In this document: positions 16,849 through 26,107 of the stretch, one piece after another
Numbering within the stretch: the stretch's first letter is position 1
Layout: each line of letters begins with the position of its first letter
Assembly (NCBI RefSeq): GCF_015477355.1
Contig: NZ_JADLRJ010000002.1
Span: forward strand, 310,001 to 374,000
Direction of reading: 5' to 3'
Source: Nocardia blacklockiae
GTDB taxonomy: Bacteria; Actinomycetota; Actinomycetes; Mycobacteriales; Mycobacteriaceae
Length of the DNA stretch: 64,000 nucleotides
Position numbers and translations under genes: made by a program
Notes under the pieces: model-generated
The model's input: only the letters and a program-made list of their open reading frames with translations
Database searches by the model: none
Told to the model about the DNA's origin: nothing

Positions 16849-17732
16849 TGAGCACCGCGACTTCCCTCGCCGCGCAGACGCCGGCACAGTCCGCGCGGGC
16901 GGCGTCGCCTCGGCGAATTCGCAAGCGCCGCAGCTGGAATCCGTGGGGTGTGATCGCCTGGATCGTGGGGATCGGGTTCTTCTTCCCCGTGCTGTGGATG
17001 GTCCTGACCGCGTTCAAACAGGAGGGCGACGCCTACACCGACCCGCCGAAGGTGGTGTTCGCGCCGACGCTGGACCAGTTCCGGGCGGTGTTCGACCAGG
17101 GCGTCGGCACCGGACTCGCGAATTCCGCCTTCGCGACGGTGATTTCGACGCTGCTGGTGCTGGCACTGGGCATCCCGGCGGCGTTCGCGCTCTCGCTGCG
17201 GCCGGTCCGCAACACCCGCGACGCGATGTTCTTCTTCCTCAGCACCAAGATGCTGCCGGTGGTGGCGGCCATCCTGCCGCTGTATGTGATCGTGTCGAAA
17301 GTCGGTCTGCTGGACAATATCTGGGCGCTGATCATCCTCTACACCGCGATGAACCTGCCGATCGCGGTGTGGATGATGCGCTCGTTCTTCCTCGAGGTGC
17401 CCGGCGAGATCCTGGAGGCCGCGAGCCTCGACGGCGCGAGCCTGTGGCGCTCGGTGCGGGAGGTGGTGCTGCCGCTGGTCTCCCCCGGCATCGCCGCGAC
17501 GGCGCTGATCTGCGTCATCTTCGCCTGGAACGAATTCTTCTTCGCGGTGAATCTCACCGCGGTGCAGGCCCAGACGATGCCGGTCTTCCTGGTCGGCTTC
17601 ATCGCCGGCGAGGGCCTGTACTGGGCGAAGCTGTCGGCCGCCGCCACCATGGCCGCGCTGCCGGTGGTGCTGGCGGGCTGGCTGGCACAGAACAAGCTGG
17701 TGCGCGGGCTGTCGTTCGGCGCCATCAAGTAG
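16848..17732 (+). CDS. Sugar/polyol ABC transporter permease 2 (MalG-like)
   Basis: 294 residues with six membrane helices, beginning with WGVIAWIVGIGFFFPVLWMVLTAF (about residue 30-53). The EAA motif reads EAASLDGASLWRSVREVVLPLV (about 192-213). FLSTKMLPVVAAILPLYVIVSK is typical of the MalG side of polyol transporters. The start overlaps the preceding stop by one base. It pairs with the 15895 permease; the ATPase follows 24 bases later. Confidence 0.93.
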   Translation: MSTATSLAAQTPAQSARAASPRRIRKRRSWNPWGVIAWIVGIGFFFPVLWMVLTAFKQEGDAYTDPPKVVFAPTLDQFRAVFDQGVGTGLANSAFATVISTLLVLALGIPAAFALSLRPVRNTRDAMFFFLSTKMLPVVAAILPLYVIVSKVGLLDNIWALIILYTAMNLPIAVWMMRSFFLEVPGEILEAASLDGASLWRSVREVVLPLVSPGIAATALICVIFAWNEFFFAVNLTAVQAQTMPVFLVGFIAGEGLYWAKLSAAATMAALPVVLAGWLAQNKLVRGLSFGAIK

Positions 17733-17756
17733 CAGGGTAAGGAAAGGGAGCGGGCC

Positions 17757-18836
17757 ATGGTCGCCATCGCCTACCGCAACGCCTCGTGCCTCTACGCCGG
17801 AGCGGACACGCTCGCGGTCGACGCACTGAATCTCGACATCGACGACGGCGAGTTCGTCGTGCTGGTCGGGCCGTCCGGCTCGGGGAAGTCCACCGCCCTG
17901 CGCATGCTCGCCGGTCTCGAAGCTATCGATGAGGGGAGCATCGAGATCGGCGGCCAGGACGTGACCGACGTCGCGCCCAAGGACCGCGACATCGCGATGG
18001 TGTTCCAGAACTACGCGCTGTATCCGAACAAGACCGTCGCGGAGAACATGGGTTTCGCGCTGAAGATGCGCGGCGTGCCGGCCGACGAGCGCAAGCGCAA
18101 GGTCCGCGAGGTCGCCGCGCTGCTCGATCTCACCGACTACCTCGACCGCAAACCGGCGAAGCTGTCCGGCGGGCAGCGGCAGCGAGTTGCCATGGGGCGG
18201 GCCATCGTTCGCGAGCCGCAGGTGTTCTGCATGGACGAGCCGCTGTCGAATCTGGACGCGAAGCTGCGGGTGCAGACCCGCACCCAGATCGCCGCGTTGC
18301 AGCGGCGGCTGGGCACCACCACCGTCTACGTCACCCATGATCAGGTGGAGGCGATGACGATGGGCGACCGGGTGGCGGTGCTGCGCGGCGGGAAGTTGCA
18401 GCAATTCGCCTCCCCCGCAGAGCTTTACGATCGGCCCGTCAATACCTTCGTGGCCGGGTTCATCGGTTCGCCGGCGATGAATCTGTTCACCGCACCGCTG
18501 GTCGCCGAGGGCGTCCGGCTCGGCGGCTCGGTGCTGGAGCTGGAACGCGACCAGATCGCGCTGCTGCACGAGCGGAAGCTCGCGACCGTCACCGTCGGCG
18601 TGCGGCCCGAGCAGCTCGAGATCGCGGATTCGGGGGCGGCGGCGACGGTCGAGCTGGTCGAGAGTCTCGGCGCCGAATCGTATGTGCACGCGCTCGCCGA
18701 ACCCGACGTGCGGCTGGTCGCCCGCTGCCCCGGCCGGGCCCCGGTGGCCCTGGCGGAGACGATCCGGCTGCGCAAACGGGCCGACAGCGCGGTGCACCTG
18801 TTCGATCCGGAGAGCGGAGCACGCCTGGGCGAGTAG
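17757..18836 (+). CDS. Sugar/polyol ABC transporter ATP-binding protein (MsmK/UgpC type)
   Basis: 359 residues. Walker A is GPSGSGKST (about residue 38-46), the Q loop is MVFQNYALYP, the signature is LSGGQRQRVAMGRA (about 134-147), Walker B is VFCMDEPLSNLD (about 155-166) and the switch His is in VTHDQ. The C-terminal ~120 residues are the TOBE/OB regulatory part (VGVRPEQLEI). This length and tail define the sugar-importer subfamily. It energises the two preceding permeases. AAGGGAG lies upstream of the ATG. It is the last gene of the SorC-controlled plus-strand operon. Confidence 0.93.
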   Translation: MVAIAYRNASCLYAGADTLAVDALNLDIDDGEFVVLVGPSGSGKSTALRMLAGLEAIDEGSIEIGGQDVTDVAPKDRDIAMVFQNYALYPNKTVAENMGFALKMRGVPADERKRKVREVAALLDLTDYLDRKPAKLSGGQRQRVAMGRAIVREPQVFCMDEPLSNLDAKLRVQTRTQIAALQRRLGTTTVYVTHDQVEAMTMGDRVAVLRGGKLQQFASPAELYDRPVNTFVAGFIGSPAMNLFTAPLVAEGVRLGGSVLELERDQIALLHERKLATVTVGVRPEQLEIADSGAAATVELVESLGAESYVHALAEPDVRLVARCPGRAPVALAETIRLRKRADSAVHLFDPESGARLGE

Positions 18837-18868
18837 CGCTTGCGGAAACCGGATGTTCATGCGGTGTT

Positions 18869-18880
18869 TACTATGTCCGA
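18869..18880 (+). promoter_or_regulatory. Possible -10 element of a leaderless promoter
   Basis: TACTAT at 18869-18874 lies six bases before ATG 18881, where transcription would start about at the A of the ATG. No ribosome site precedes this ATG. A convincing -35 box was not found, so this is tentative. Confidence 0.35.
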
Positions 18881-20212
18881 ATGCTTCTCGACGACGCGCA
18901 TGGGGGTTCGGCCTCGACGGCCGAACGGGCGGGCGCAGCACTGCGGACGCGTCACTTCGGACCCGCGGCGGTGTGGTGCCTGATCGGGGCGGCGGTGCTC
19001 GTGCTCGTCGCCGGCGAGCTGATGGCCCACCACCTGCATGCGCTAGGGCCGCTGACCAGCCTGTTCCGTGACTACGCGGGAATTCCGAAATCGGCGACCA
19101 CGCCGTGGGCGGGCTTCCTGCTCGCGCTGGTCGGGGTCGGGTGGCGGGAGCGCGGGATCGCCCTCGCCGCGGCGGTCGGCATCGATCTGGTCTTCGTGAT
19201 CCTGCGTGCCGTGGAGGGCCACAAGTTCACCCTCGGCAACGGTCCGACCCTGGTGCTGACGGGACTGACCATCCTGGTCGCGCTGCGCTGGACCGGCGAA
19301 CGGCGCACCACGGCGCTGCGGACCATCGGCCTCGGCGCGCTGCTGATCCTGGCCACCAAGGTCAGCGAGATCTGGCTGGACATCACCGCCTGGGCCACCC
19401 CGCAGGTCCTCGATCCCTATGTGCAACAGGCCGATCGGGCCCTCGGCAATCCGTCGTGGCTGGTCGGGCAGGCCCTCGAGGCGGCCGGGCCCGCGGTGTC
19501 CGGGGTGCTGCGCTGGGTGTATTTCGAGCTGCCGATGGCCGCGATCGTCGTCGCGATCTGGCAGTTGCGCAATGTCACCGGCGGGGTGTGGCCGCGGCAC
19601 TACCTGGTGCGGACGTTCCTCACCATCGGGTTGATCGGGCCGATCTTCTACGTGCTCTTCCCGGTGGTGGGGCCGGTGCTGGCGTTCGGGCCCGAGGGAC
19701 ACGGGATGGCGCTGGCCGATGTGTGGCCGGATGTCGTTCCGCCGCTGCCCGCTTCGATCGATTCGATGCCGTTCGACGGGATCACGCCGCGCAACTGCAT
19801 GCCCTCGCTGCACACCGCGTGGGCGCTGTCGCTGTTCATCCACACCCGGCGCGGACCGCGGTGGCTGCGCTGGGGCGGGGCGTTCTGGCTGGTGTGCACG
19901 CTCGGCGCGACGCTCGGCTTCGGCGCGCACTACGGCATCGACCTGCTCGTCGGCGCCACCCTGTGCCTGACCATCGAATCCGCGCTGCGCGAACCGGAAC
20001 GCGGCTGGGACCGGCAGCGGTACGCGCTCCTCGCCGCGGGCATCGCGCTGTTCACGACGCTGCTGCTGTGCACCCGCTACGCCGCCGAGCCCATGGCGCG
20101 CTACCCGTTGCCCGCGGGCGCGGCGCTGCTCGCCTCGTTCGCGGCTTTCGCCGCCCTGTTCTACGCGACCTGGTTCGCTCCGTCGCGCACCCCCGCAACT
20201 GCCCGAGCCTGA
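18881..20212 (+). CDS. PAP2-superfamily membrane phosphatase/phosphotransferase
   Basis: 443 residues with about ten membrane helices. The PAP2 motifs are in the C-terminal half: NCMPSLHTAWALSLF (about residue 305-319) supplies the SxxxH-like phosphatase motif, and HYGIDLLVG (about 350-358) supplies the last His/Asp motif. The first PAP2 motif (K-x6-R-P) is not obvious, as in the inositol-phosphorylceramide synthase/Aur1-like branch. It probably dephosphorylates or transfers a lipid phosphate head group at the outer membrane face. The ATG lacks a ribosome site and may be leaderless. No operon partner is evident. Confidence 0.82.
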   Translation: MLLDDAHGGSASTAERAGAALRTRHFGPAAVWCLIGAAVLVLVAGELMAHHLHALGPLTSLFRDYAGIPKSATTPWAGFLLALVGVGWRERGIALAAAVGIDLVFVILRAVEGHKFTLGNGPTLVLTGLTILVALRWTGERRTTALRTIGLGALLILATKVSEIWLDITAWATPQVLDPYVQQADRALGNPSWLVGQALEAAGPAVSGVLRWVYFELPMAAIVVAIWQLRNVTGGVWPRHYLVRTFLTIGLIGPIFYVLFPVVGPVLAFGPEGHGMALADVWPDVVPPLPASIDSMPFDGITPRNCMPSLHTAWALSLFIHTRRGPRWLRWGGAFWLVCTLGATLGFGAHYGIDLLVGATLCLTIESALREPERGWDRQRYALLAAGIALFTTLLLCTRYAAEPMARYPLPAGAALLASFAAFAALFYATWFAPSRTPATARA

Positions 20213-20284
20213 ATTCACCTGTCCGCGCGGCATCGCAGGTTCCCGGCGGCGTGTGGCCGATCTTTCCCCGGGTAGTCGCCCGGC

Positions 20285-21112
20285 ATGACTACCACTGCTC
20301 CCCTACCACAGGAACGGGTCGGCGCTCCGGTGCGCGCGGTGGTGACCGGCTCGGATTCCGGCATCGGCGCGGCCACCGCCGTGGCGCTCGCCGGTGGCGG
20401 CGTCGACGTCGGCATCACCTACCACCACGACGCGGACGGCGCTCGGCGGACCGCCGACGAAGTGCGCGAACAAGGCGTGCGAGCCGCCGTCCGGCAACTG
20501 GACCTGGGCGATCTGCCCACCGCGGCCGCGGCCGTCGACGAACTGACCGACGAACTGGGCGGCCTGGACGTGCTGGTGAACTGCGCGGGCACCGGCAGCC
20601 GCCAGCGCGCGATGGACATGGACTTCGACACCTGGCGGCACGTGCTCTCGGTCGATCTCGACGGGGCCTTCCTGTGCGCGCAGCGTGCCGCCAAGACCAT
20701 GATCGAGGCCGGTCGAGGCGGTCGCATCATCAACATCACCAGCGTGCACGAGCACACCCCGCGGGTCGGGGCGGCCCCGTACTGCGCCGCCAAGGCGGGG
20801 TTGGGTGCGTTGACGAAGGTCCTGGCCTTGGAACTGGCCGAGTACGACATCACCGTCAATTCGGTCGCGCCCGGCGAGATCGCCACACCCATGAACGACC
20901 AGGCCGACGTCGATCCGCGCACCGAGCCCCGGCCGGGCGTGCCGCTGGGCCGTCCCGGCGACGCGCGCGAGGTGGCCGCGGTGGTGGCGTTCCTGGCCAC
21001 GCCCGCCGCCGGTTACGTCACCGGCGCCTCGTTCGTCGTCGACGGCGGCATGCTGCTGATGGGCCCGCAGGCGGGCGAACGGCTCGCCGACGACGCATGG
21101 CGGCGAGTGTGA
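20285..21112 (+). CDS. Short-chain dehydrogenase/reductase (SDR)
   Basis: 275 residues of the classical SDR fold. The nucleotide motif is VTGSDSGIGAAT (TGxxxGIG, about residue 18-29), followed by NCAG (about 99). The catalytic Ser is in INITS and the Tyr-x-x-x-Lys in PYCAAKAG (about 160). The end reads YVTGASFVVDGGMLLM, as in glucose-1-dehydrogenase-like enzymes. Serine in TGSDSGIG suggests either cofactor. It ends six bases before the phosphoglucomutase gene and is probably co-transcribed with the trehalose/maltose genes. The substrate is unknown. Confidence 0.88.
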   Translation: MTTTAPLPQERVGAPVRAVVTGSDSGIGAATAVALAGGGVDVGITYHHDADGARRTADEVREQGVRAAVRQLDLGDLPTAAAAVDELTDELGGLDVLVNCAGTGSRQRAMDMDFDTWRHVLSVDLDGAFLCAQRAAKTMIEAGRGGRIINITSVHEHTPRVGAAPYCAAKAGLGALTKVLALELAEYDITVNSVAPGEIATPMNDQADVDPRTEPRPGVPLGRPGDAREVAAVVAFLATPAAGYVTGASFVVDGGMLLMGPQAGERLADDAWRRV

Positions 21113-21118
21113 TCCGCG

Positions 21119-21895
21119 ATGACGAGAGTGGGTCTGCCGGAATCGATCTCGGCGGCATTGTTCGACCTGGACGGCGTCCTGACCGACACCGCCGCGGTAC
21201 ACCGGCGGGCGTGGAAGACGGTGTTCGACCGGTTGCTGGCGTGCCGGTGCGGCGCGCGATTCCGCCCGTTCACCGCGGACGACTACCTGAACTACGTGGA
21301 CGGACGCACCCGCGCCGACGGCGTCCGCGAGTTCCTGACCTCGCGCGCGATCGTGCTGCCCGACGGCGCGCCCGACGACCCGCCGGGCCTGGCGACCGTG
21401 CACGGGATCGGCAACAGCAAGAACCGGCTGCTGCTGTCGCTCATCGAGCGTGACGGCGTACGGGTGTATCCGGGCTCGGTCGCGTACTTGACGGCGGTGC
21501 GCGCGGCCGGACTGAGGATCGCGGTGGTGACCTCCTCGGCCAATGCCGCCGCGGTGCTCGACAGCGCGGATCTGACCCGGTTCGTCGACGCGCGCATCGA
21601 CGGCGTGGAGATCCGGCGGCGCGGGCTGCGCGGCAAACCCGCGCCGGACTCCTTCCGCGCCGCCGCCGAGGAACTGGGCGAAACACCCTCGCGGGCAGCT
21701 GTTTACGAGGACGCGACCGCCGGGGTGACCGCCGCCCGCACCGGCGGCTTCGGTTTCGTCGTGGGCGTGGACCGGGTCCGCGACGGAAAACACGGTGAGG
21801 CCCTGCGCCGTGCCGGGGCGGACGTGGTCGTCGCCGATCTGTCGGAACTGGCTCCGGCACAGGCGGTGGCGACGGGCGACGAGGGAGGCCGATGA
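21119..21895 (+). CDS. HAD hydrolase, beta-phosphoglucomutase family
   Basis: 258 residues. The HAD nucleophile motif is FDLDGVLTDT (about residue 13-22; the second Asp is the acid/base that marks phosphomutases), motif II is TSSANA, the Lys is in RGKPAPDSF, and motif IV is YEDATAGVTAA. The family converts beta-glucose-1-phosphate to glucose-6-phosphate. The gene overlaps the GH65 gene by four bases. Mycobacterium tuberculosis has the same pairing in Rv3400-Rv3401, so a shared role in processing glucose-1-phosphate released by a GH65 phosphorylase is likely. Confidence 0.88.
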   Translation: MTRVGLPESISAALFDLDGVLTDTAAVHRRAWKTVFDRLLACRCGARFRPFTADDYLNYVDGRTRADGVREFLTSRAIVLPDGAPDDPPGLATVHGIGNSKNRLLLSLIERDGVRVYPGSVAYLTAVRAAGLRIAVVTSSANAAAVLDSADLTRFVDARIDGVEIRRRGLRGKPAPDSFRAAAEELGETPSRAAVYEDATAGVTAARTGGFGFVVGVDRVRDGKHGEALRRAGADVVVADLSELAPAQAVATGDEGGR

Positions 21896-24234
21896 GTTCG
21901 GAGGGTCGCGGGCTGCAGATCGCCCCGTGGGAATTACGCTGGTGCGGACTGGATCTGGGCGAGCTGGACCGCACCGCGTCGCTGTTCGCGCTGTCCAACG
22001 GACACCTCGGCCTGCGCGGCACCCTGGAGGAGGGCGAGCCGGTCGACACACCCGGCACCTACCTCAACGGCTTCTACGAGAAGCGCCAATTGCCTTATGC
22101 CGAAGCCGGTTACGGCTATCCGGAAGAAGGCCAGACCGTCGTGAACGTCACCGACGGGAAGATCATCCGGCTGCTGGTCGAGGACGAGCCGATGGATCTG
22201 CGCTACGGCCGCACCGTCGAGCACGACCGCGTCCTGGACTTCCGCAGCGGCACGCTGCGCCGCCACACACTGTGGACGTCGCCGACGGGACGGCGGGTGC
22301 GGATCCGCTCCGAGCGCCTGGTGTCGTTCGACGAGCGCGCGCTCGCCGCGATTCGCTACGAGGTCGAGCCGCTCGACGACGATCTCGATCTCGTCGTGCA
22401 GTCGGACCTGCTGACCAACGAGCCGGTGCCCGCACCCGGCAACGATCCCCGGCTGGCCGCGGCGCTGGATCGGCCGCTGGTCCCCGACTTCGCCGCCGCG
22501 CGCGACAGCACCGCGGTGCTGGCCCACCACACCCGCCGCTCCGAGCTGCGGATGGCCGCGGGCATGGATCACGAGCTCGCGGTGTCGGCGACGCCGCGCT
22601 GCGCCATCCACGCCGAGGAGGACCTGGCCCGGCTGACGATCGCGGTCGATGTGCCCGAGGGCGAGCGGCTGTGCCTGACCAAGTACCTCGCCTACGGATG
22701 GTCGAGCCGGCGCTCCACACCCGCGCTGCGGGCGCAGGTGGACGCCGCGCTGGCGGCGGGCATGGAGACGGGCTGGGACGAACTGCTCGCCCGGCAGCGC
22801 GCCTACCTCGACAATTTCTGGGAGGCCGCCGACGTCGAGATCGACGGGGATCCCGAACTGCAGCAAGCGATTCGCTTCGCGCTGTTCCACGTCCTGCAGG
22901 CGGGCGCGCGCGGCGAGACGCGGGCGATCCCCGCCAAGGGGCTGACCGGTCCCGGCTACGACGGACACGCGTTCTGGGACACCGAAACCTACGTGTTGCC
23001 GGTCCTCACCTACACCGTGCCGATGGCCGCGGGTGACGCGCTGCGCTGGCGGCACACCACCCTCGACCAAGCACGCAGGCGCGCACACGAACTCGGCCAA
23101 GGCGGCGCGATGTTCCCGTGGCGGTCCATCAACGGCGACGAGGGCTCGGGCTACTGGCCCACCGGCACCGCGGCCGTGCACGTCAACGCCGACATCGCCG
23201 CCGCCACCGTGCGCTACCTGGCGGCCACCGACGACGAGCGGTTCGAAACCGATTGCGGCGTGGAACTTCTCGTCGAGACGGCCCGGCTGTGGGAGAGCCT
23301 CGGGCACCACAACTCCGCGGGCGATTTCCGCATCGACGGCGTGACCGGGCCCGACGAGTACTCGGCGCTGGCCGACAACAACGTGTTCACGAATCTGATG
23401 GCGCAGCGGAATCTGCGGGAGGCCGCCGCGGCCTGCCGCCGACGTCCGGACGTCGCGCGGCAACTGGGTGTGGACGACGCCGAGACCTCCGCCTGGGACG
23501 ACTGCGCGAACCGAATGTTCCTGCCCTACAACGAGGAACTCGGCGTGCACGAGCAGTCCGACGGCTTCACCCGCTACGCGCCGTGGGACTTCGACGCGAC
23601 GCCCGCCGAGCACTACCCGCTGCTGCTGAACTACCCGTACTTCGACCTGTACCGGCGGCAGATCGTCAAACAGGCGGATCTGACCCTGGCGATGTACCTG
23701 TGCTCCGACGCCTTCGACGACGAGCAGAAGGTCCGCAACTTCGACTACTACGACGCCCTGACCGTCCGCGACTCCTCGCTGTCGGCGTGCCCGCAGTCGA
23801 TCCTCGCCGCCGAGGTCGGCCATCCCGACCTGGCGTTCGACTACTTCACCGAGACCGCGCTGCTGGATCTGCACGACCTGCACCACAACGTCGCCCACGG
23901 GCTGCACATCGCCGCGCTCGCCGGGACGTGGCTGTGCTGCGCCGGCGGTTTCGGCGGCATGCGCGACTGCGGCGGCGAACTCACCTTCGCGCCCCGCCTG
24001 CCGGACCGACTGGACCGGCTGGCGTTTCGAATCCGCTGGCGCGACAGCGGGATTCACGTCGACATCGACCGCGACGCCGCGACCTATCGGCTGCTGCGCG
24101 GCGATTCGGTCGCACTGCGCCACCACGGCGAGCCGCTGCTGCTCACCGGCGAGCCGCGCACGCTGCCCATCCCGCCTCGCGACCCGCGTCCCGCCCCGCC
24201 CGTGCCCGCCGGGCGGGAACCACGCCGCGCGTGA
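21892..24234 (+). CDS. Glycoside hydrolase family 65 (trehalose/maltose phosphorylase or trehalase)
   Basis: 780 residues, full length for GH65. The N-terminal beta-sandwich includes LFALSNGHLGLRGTLEEG (about residue 30). The (alpha/alpha)6 barrel has HAFWDTETYVLPVL (about 360), WRSINGDEGSGYWPTGTAAVHVNAD, GVTGPDEYSALADNNVFTN (catalytic Glu in GPDEY, about 485) and KQADLTLAMYL. It resembles mycobacterial Rv3401. A relative in M. smegmatis was reported as a phosphate-dependent trehalase, so trehalose or maltose cleavage is likely. It overlaps the phosphomutase by four bases. A CCCGCCCG/CGGGCGGG hairpin at 24195-24217 lies inside its 3' end. Its stop abuts the convergent RpiR stop with no gap. 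Confidence 0.9.
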   Translation: MSSEGRGLQIAPWELRWCGLDLGELDRTASLFALSNGHLGLRGTLEEGEPVDTPGTYLNGFYEKRQLPYAEAGYGYPEEGQTVVNVTDGKIIRLLVEDEPMDLRYGRTVEHDRVLDFRSGTLRRHTLWTSPTGRRVRIRSERLVSFDERALAAIRYEVEPLDDDLDLVVQSDLLTNEPVPAPGNDPRLAAALDRPLVPDFAAARDSTAVLAHHTRRSELRMAAGMDHELAVSATPRCAIHAEEDLARLTIAVDVPEGERLCLTKYLAYGWSSRRSTPALRAQVDAALAAGMETGWDELLARQRAYLDNFWEAADVEIDGDPELQQAIRFALFHVLQAGARGETRAIPAKGLTGPGYDGHAFWDTETYVLPVLTYTVPMAAGDALRWRHTTLDQARRRAHELGQGGAMFPWRSINGDEGSGYWPTGTAAVHVNADIAAATVRYLAATDDERFETDCGVELLVETARLWESLGHHNSAGDFRIDGVTGPDEYSALADNNVFTNLMAQRNLREAAAACRRRPDVARQLGVDDAETSAWDDCANRMFLPYNEELGVHEQSDGFTRYAPWDFDATPAEHYPLLLNYPYFDLYRRQIVKQADLTLAMYLCSDAFDDEQKVRNFDYYDALTVRDSSLSACPQSILAAEVGHPDLAFDYFTETALLDLHDLHHNVAHGLHIAALAGTWLCCAGGFGGMRDCGGELTFAPRLPDRLDRLAFRIRWRDSGIHVDIDRDAATYRLLRGDSVALRHHGEPLLLTGEPRTLPIPPRDPRPAPPVPAGREPRRA

Positions 24235-25134
24235 CTAGCTGTTGGAATCCGTTGTGTAGACCTGGAAGTCGCCGAGCAGCCGCTCCTCCTGCAGCAGCGA
24301 GGCGCGCGCCTCGCGGCCGTGCGATTTCGCCACGCCCGCGGTGAGCGCCTGCACGAGCGAGGTGAACGCCGTCATCGAGCGCAGCACCGACGGACCGGCG
24401 GCGTCGACGAAGAAGCATTCGTCCGCGGTGGCGGCCAGCGGCGACCCGGGGTTGTCGGTCAGCGCGATCACGTGCGCACCGACCGAGCGGGCCCACCTCG
24501 CGCCGCGCACGGTGTCGGCCATGTAGCGGTGGATCGACACGGCCACGAAGCAGTCGCCCGCCCGCACCCGGCGCAGATCGTCGGTCAGGGCACCGGCGGC
24601 GGCCGTCACCAGGGCGACCTCCTCGCGCACCATCCCCAGCAGGTAGGCCAGCAGATAGGCCGGGGCGTGGCATTTGCGCAGGCCCATCACGTGCACGCGG
24701 GGCGCGTCGGTCAGGTGGCGGACCGCGGCGTCCCAGGTGGCGTCGTCGATCCGGGCGAAGGTGCGCGCGATGTTGGCCTGGTCGAATCCGAGGGTGCGCT
24801 CGAGCAGGCCGCCCCCGTCCGCGGGCAGGCGCTCCAGCGTGTCGAAGCGGCGCAGCAGCTGCGCCTGTTCCTGTAGTCGCTCCCGGCACAGCCGGGTCAG
24901 GCCCGGATATCCCTTGAGCCCCAGCGCGTTCGCGAAGCGCACCACCGTCGCCTCGTTCACGCCGACGGCGGCGGCCAGCTCCGACACCGTCATGAACGCG
25001 ACCGCCTCCGGGTCGGCCATCACCCGCTCGGACAGCTTGCGATGCGCCTGCGACAGCGTGTCGTGCCGCGCCCGCAGTTCGGCGATCAGCTCGTCGAACG
25101 TCTGCGGTCCCTCGTCCACCCGTTGGTCGGTCAC
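24235..25134 (-). CDS. MurR/RpiR family transcriptional regulator
   Basis: 299 residues. The N-terminal HTH_6 domain spans about residues 15-90 (LSQAHRKLSERVMADPEAVAF, then SELAAAVGVNEATVVRFANALGLKGYPGL). The C-terminal SIS domain covers about 130-270 (RVHVMGLRKCHAPAYLLAYLL, DCFVAVSIHRYM, HVIALTDNPGSPLAATADECFFV). SIS domains bind phosphosugars or related ligands. The gene is divergent from the amino-acid-type ABC operon starting at 25295. Two 16-base direct repeats between them are the likely operator, so it probably represses that operon. It is convergent with GH65 with zero spacing. Confidence 0.92.
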   Translation of the reverse strand: MTDQRVDEGPQTFDELIAELRARHDTLSQAHRKLSERVMADPEAVAFMTVSELAAAVGVNEATVVRFANALGLKGYPGLTRLCRERLQEQAQLLRRFDTLERLPADGGGLLERTLGFDQANIARTFARIDDATWDAAVRHLTDAPRVHVMGLRKCHAPAYLLAYLLGMVREEVALVTAAAGALTDDLRRVRAGDCFVAVSIHRYMADTVRGARWARSVGAHVIALTDNPGSPLAATADECFFVDAAGPSVLRSMTAFTSLVQALTAGVAKSHGREARASLLQEERLLGDFQVYTTDSNS

Positions 25135-25190
25135 GGAGTCATTCTCCTCCTCGTCGCGCGTCGGTTCGGAGCGTAGCCGCCCGCCCTCGT

Positions 25191-25236
25191 AAATATAGTT
25201 GCATTTCGGAAGGATTTTGCAAATCTAGTTGCATAA
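25191..25236. promoter_or_regulatory. Direct repeats, probable RpiR operator
   Basis: AAATATAGTTGCATTT (25191-25206) and AAATCTAGTTGCATAA (25221-25236) share 13 of 16 bases and are offset by exactly 30 bases. They stand out as an AT-rich island in a high-GC region between the divergent RpiR gene and the ABC operon. Confidence 0.65.
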
Positions 25237-25294
25237 GTCGCCGCGACGTTGTTAGCTACCCCACACGAACGTCCGATCACGACGGGATCAGCCC

Positions 25295-26071
25295 ATGACA
25301 ACGACCTCGCTCACCGAACCGACCTCCGCACCCGACGCCCCGCTGATCTCGATGCGCGGGGTGACCAAGACCTTCGGCGCCGTCACGGTGCTCCGCGACA
25401 TCGACCTGGACATCGCCAAAGGCGAGGTCGTGGTGGTGATCGGGCCGTCCGGCTCCGGCAAGTCGACGCTGTGCCGGACCATCAACCGGCTGGAGACGAT
25501 CAGCGGCGGCACCATCACCTTCCGCGGCGAGCCGCTCCCGGCCTCGGGCGCGGGGTTGAAGCGGGTGCGCGCCGACATCGGCATGGTGTTCCAGTCGTTC
25601 AACCTCTTCCCGCACATGACGGTGCTGCAGAACATCACCTTCGCCCCGACCCGCATCCGCAAGCTGCCGCGCGCCGAGGCCGAGGCCAAGGCGCGCGCAC
25701 TGCTGGAGCGAGTCGACCTGGCGCACAAGGCCGATGCGTACCCGCCGCAGCTGTCGGGCGGGCAGCAGCAGCGCGTGGCCATCGCCCGCGGCCTGGCCAT
25801 GGAACCGGAGGTGATGCTGTTCGACGAGCCGACCAGCGCGCTGGACCCGGAGATGGTCAGCGAGGTGCTCGACGTCATGCGGGTGCTGGCGAGCGAGGGC
25901 ATGACCATGGTGGTGGTCACCCACGAGATGGGCTTCGCCCGCGCCAGCGCCGATCGCGTGGTGTTCCTCGCCGACGGCGTCCTCGCCGAGCAGGCCACAC
26001 CCGACGAGTTCTTCACCTCCCCGCGCAGCGACCGCGCCAAGGATTTCCTCGCCCGGGTGCTCCAGCACTGA
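25295..26071 (+). CDS. Polar amino-acid-type ABC transporter ATP-binding protein
   Basis: 258 residues of the GlnQ/GltL type. Walker [13 protein letters not shown] (about residue 50-61), Q loop [17 protein letters not shown], signature [14 protein letters not shown] (about 151-164), Walker [16 protein letters not shown], and switch His in VTHEMGFA are all intact. It powers import through the two permeases at 27013 and 27660 with the binding lipoprotein at 26108. It is the first gene of an operon that ends in CoA-dependent enzymes, and lies about 160 bases from the divergent RpiR gene. Confidence 0.93.
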   Translation: MTTTSLTEPTSAPDAPLISMRGVTKTFGAVTVLRDIDLDIAKGEVVVVIGPSGSGKSTLCRTINRLETISGGTITFRGEPLPASGAGLKRVRADIGMVFQSFNLFPHMTVLQNITFAPTRIRKLPRAEAEAKARALLERVDLAHKADAYPPQLSGGQQQRVAIARGLAMEPEVMLFDEPTSALDPEMVSEVLDVMRVLASEGMTMVVVTHEMGFARASADRVVFLADGVLAEQATPDEFFTSPRSDRAKDFLARVLQH

Positions 26072-26107
26072 GATGCCCGGCACCGCAACCTTTCCCAGGA
26101 CACTGCC

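Noticed and set aside
16707-18941. 744-residue open frame on the minus strand
   Set aside because: It lies opposite the permease and ATPase genes, which have complete family motifs; the shadow frame has none.
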